The notes under the pieces: model-generated
The model's input: the letters and a program-made list of their open reading frames with translations, nothing else
Told to the model about the DNA's origin: nothing
Database searches by the model: none
Position numbers and translations under genes: made by a program
From: CAIWHR01 sp963726775
GTDB lineage: Bacteria > Pseudomonadota > Gammaproteobacteria > Burkholderiales > Casimicrobiaceae
Reading direction: 5' to 3'
Assembly: GCA_963726775.1 (NCBI GenBank)
Contig: CAVSDL010000001.1
Location: forward strand, 310,001 to 374,000
DNA: 64,000 nt
In this document: positions 63,486-64,000 of the stretch, piece by piece
How positions within the stretch are numbered: the stretch's first letter is position 1
Layout of the letters: each line of letters begins with the position of its first letter

Positions 63486-64000
63486 GGGCCTTGGTGTCGC
63501 ATTCCCCGCAAGTCGGGCACCGTTGCGAGAAACGCGGCCGATGGGCAGGGAAGTAACGGGCTGTTTTTCGGCGATCCGGTGGGTTGCGCCGCTAGTCTAA
63601 AGCATTTTCTCAAGTGTCTGCTATGACCGCGCGCAAACACCGGCGGCCGCCGCCCGAAACGGTGTCAACGCTGCGACACTCGTTTCAAGCTGCGGACCGC
63701 GCCGCCGGGGGTGCCCTGTGCGGCCGGAATCGTCATCGCCCGATGGCAGGATGCAGTTCCCCTCCGACTCCGAAACGCAGGATCGGCCAGGCCTCGGGGG
63801 AACGTTGATGGGGGATCCAGATTCCGCATCCTGCTGCCCGGCGCCGGACGACTAAGTCGCCCCCGGTCGGGGATTCGATGCGGATACAAAGACAACGGCC
63901 CGGGGTGACCGGGCCGTTGCTGGTGTCTTGCGGGACGCTCCGGAAACGGCGCTTGCGCGTCGAGCCCGGAGAGGCGTCCGTTTCCCCGGTCGGCCAGGGT
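63486..64000. other. Terminal intergenic stretch, no gene supported
   Basis: 515 bp to the right edge. Short open frames here look non-coding. The one clear element is an 11-bp perfect hairpin (63893-63903 with 63909-63919, CAACGGCCCGG / CCGGGCCGTTG). On the minus strand it is followed by TCTTTG, so it may end a minus-strand gene lying beyond the window. I see no tRNA. Confidence 0.5.

Noticed and set aside
63893..63919. Strong hairpin near the right edge as a possible tRNA or riboswitch part
   Set aside because: No tRNA T-loop or acceptor pairing found around it; best seen as a terminator-like hairpin of a gene outside the window.

Overview
The window reads as a chromosomal segment of a high-GC betaproteobacterium. 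No rRNA, tRNA, transposase, integrase or CRISPR array was seen. The order rplM-rpsI-argC-(DUF6776)-bactofilin-erpA-anmK-M23 peptidase-tyrS, the tkt-gap-pgk-pyk-fba block, prfB-lysS and an AlgZ/AlgR pair beside argH all point to Betaproteobacteria. The lineage below class cannot be named from this sequence alone.

Layout. 1-3501 (minus): prfB with its programmed frameshift, lysS, and a threonine aldolase running off the left edge. 3673-9876 (plus): a two-subunit molybdenum hydroxylase, nudC, a TPR protein, two cyclophilins and lpxH. 9969-13579 (minus): a cystathionine gamma-synthase family gene behind a promoter, a SAM-II riboswitch and a terminator, then a Rep-like helicase. 13676-22136: apaH, plsC, a glycine-zipper lipoprotein, a PfkB kinase, algR/algZ, argH, a SemiSWEET, a 3-hydroxyisobutyrate dehydrogenase-like gene and osmC. 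22137-22638 has no gene but holds a candidate small RNA with its own terminator, a large GC hairpin and the rplM promoter. 22639-30329 is the ribosomal protein / argC / envelope / tyrS block.

30347-34520 (minus) is soxYZAXB for thiosulfate oxidation, with no soxCD in the window and a frame break in soxB. 34696-36625 (minus) is a three-gene cassette matching E. coli yjfM-yjfC-yjfL (DUF1190 lipoprotein, glutathionylspermidine-synthase-like ATP-grasp, DUF350 membrane protein). After an exported intradiol dioxygenase and a small hypothetical gene comes speD-speE. 39331-47480 (plus) carries tkt, an acetyltransferase, gap, pgk, pyk and fba; the last 63 bases of gap are perfectly duplicated 149 bp downstream. 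A PsiE-like protein, an Nramp-related transporter and a DUF1223 gene with two frame breaks follow.

50832-62847 (plus) looks like one long aromatic-acid operon: a LIV-type ABC importer (binding protein, two permeases, two ATPases), then pcaI, pcaJ, pcaF, pcaH, pcaG, pcaD, pcaC, pobA and a PLP-dependent dehydratase. Three 15-bp boxes resembling PcaR/PcaU (IclR-family) operators lie just upstream. Together the genes would import 4-hydroxybenzoate or a similar acid, hydroxylate it to protocatechuate, cleave the ring and carry the product to succinyl-CoA and acetyl-CoA. The one step not encoded here is PcaB. The window ends with a DUF2726 gene and about 0.5 kb in which no gene is supported.
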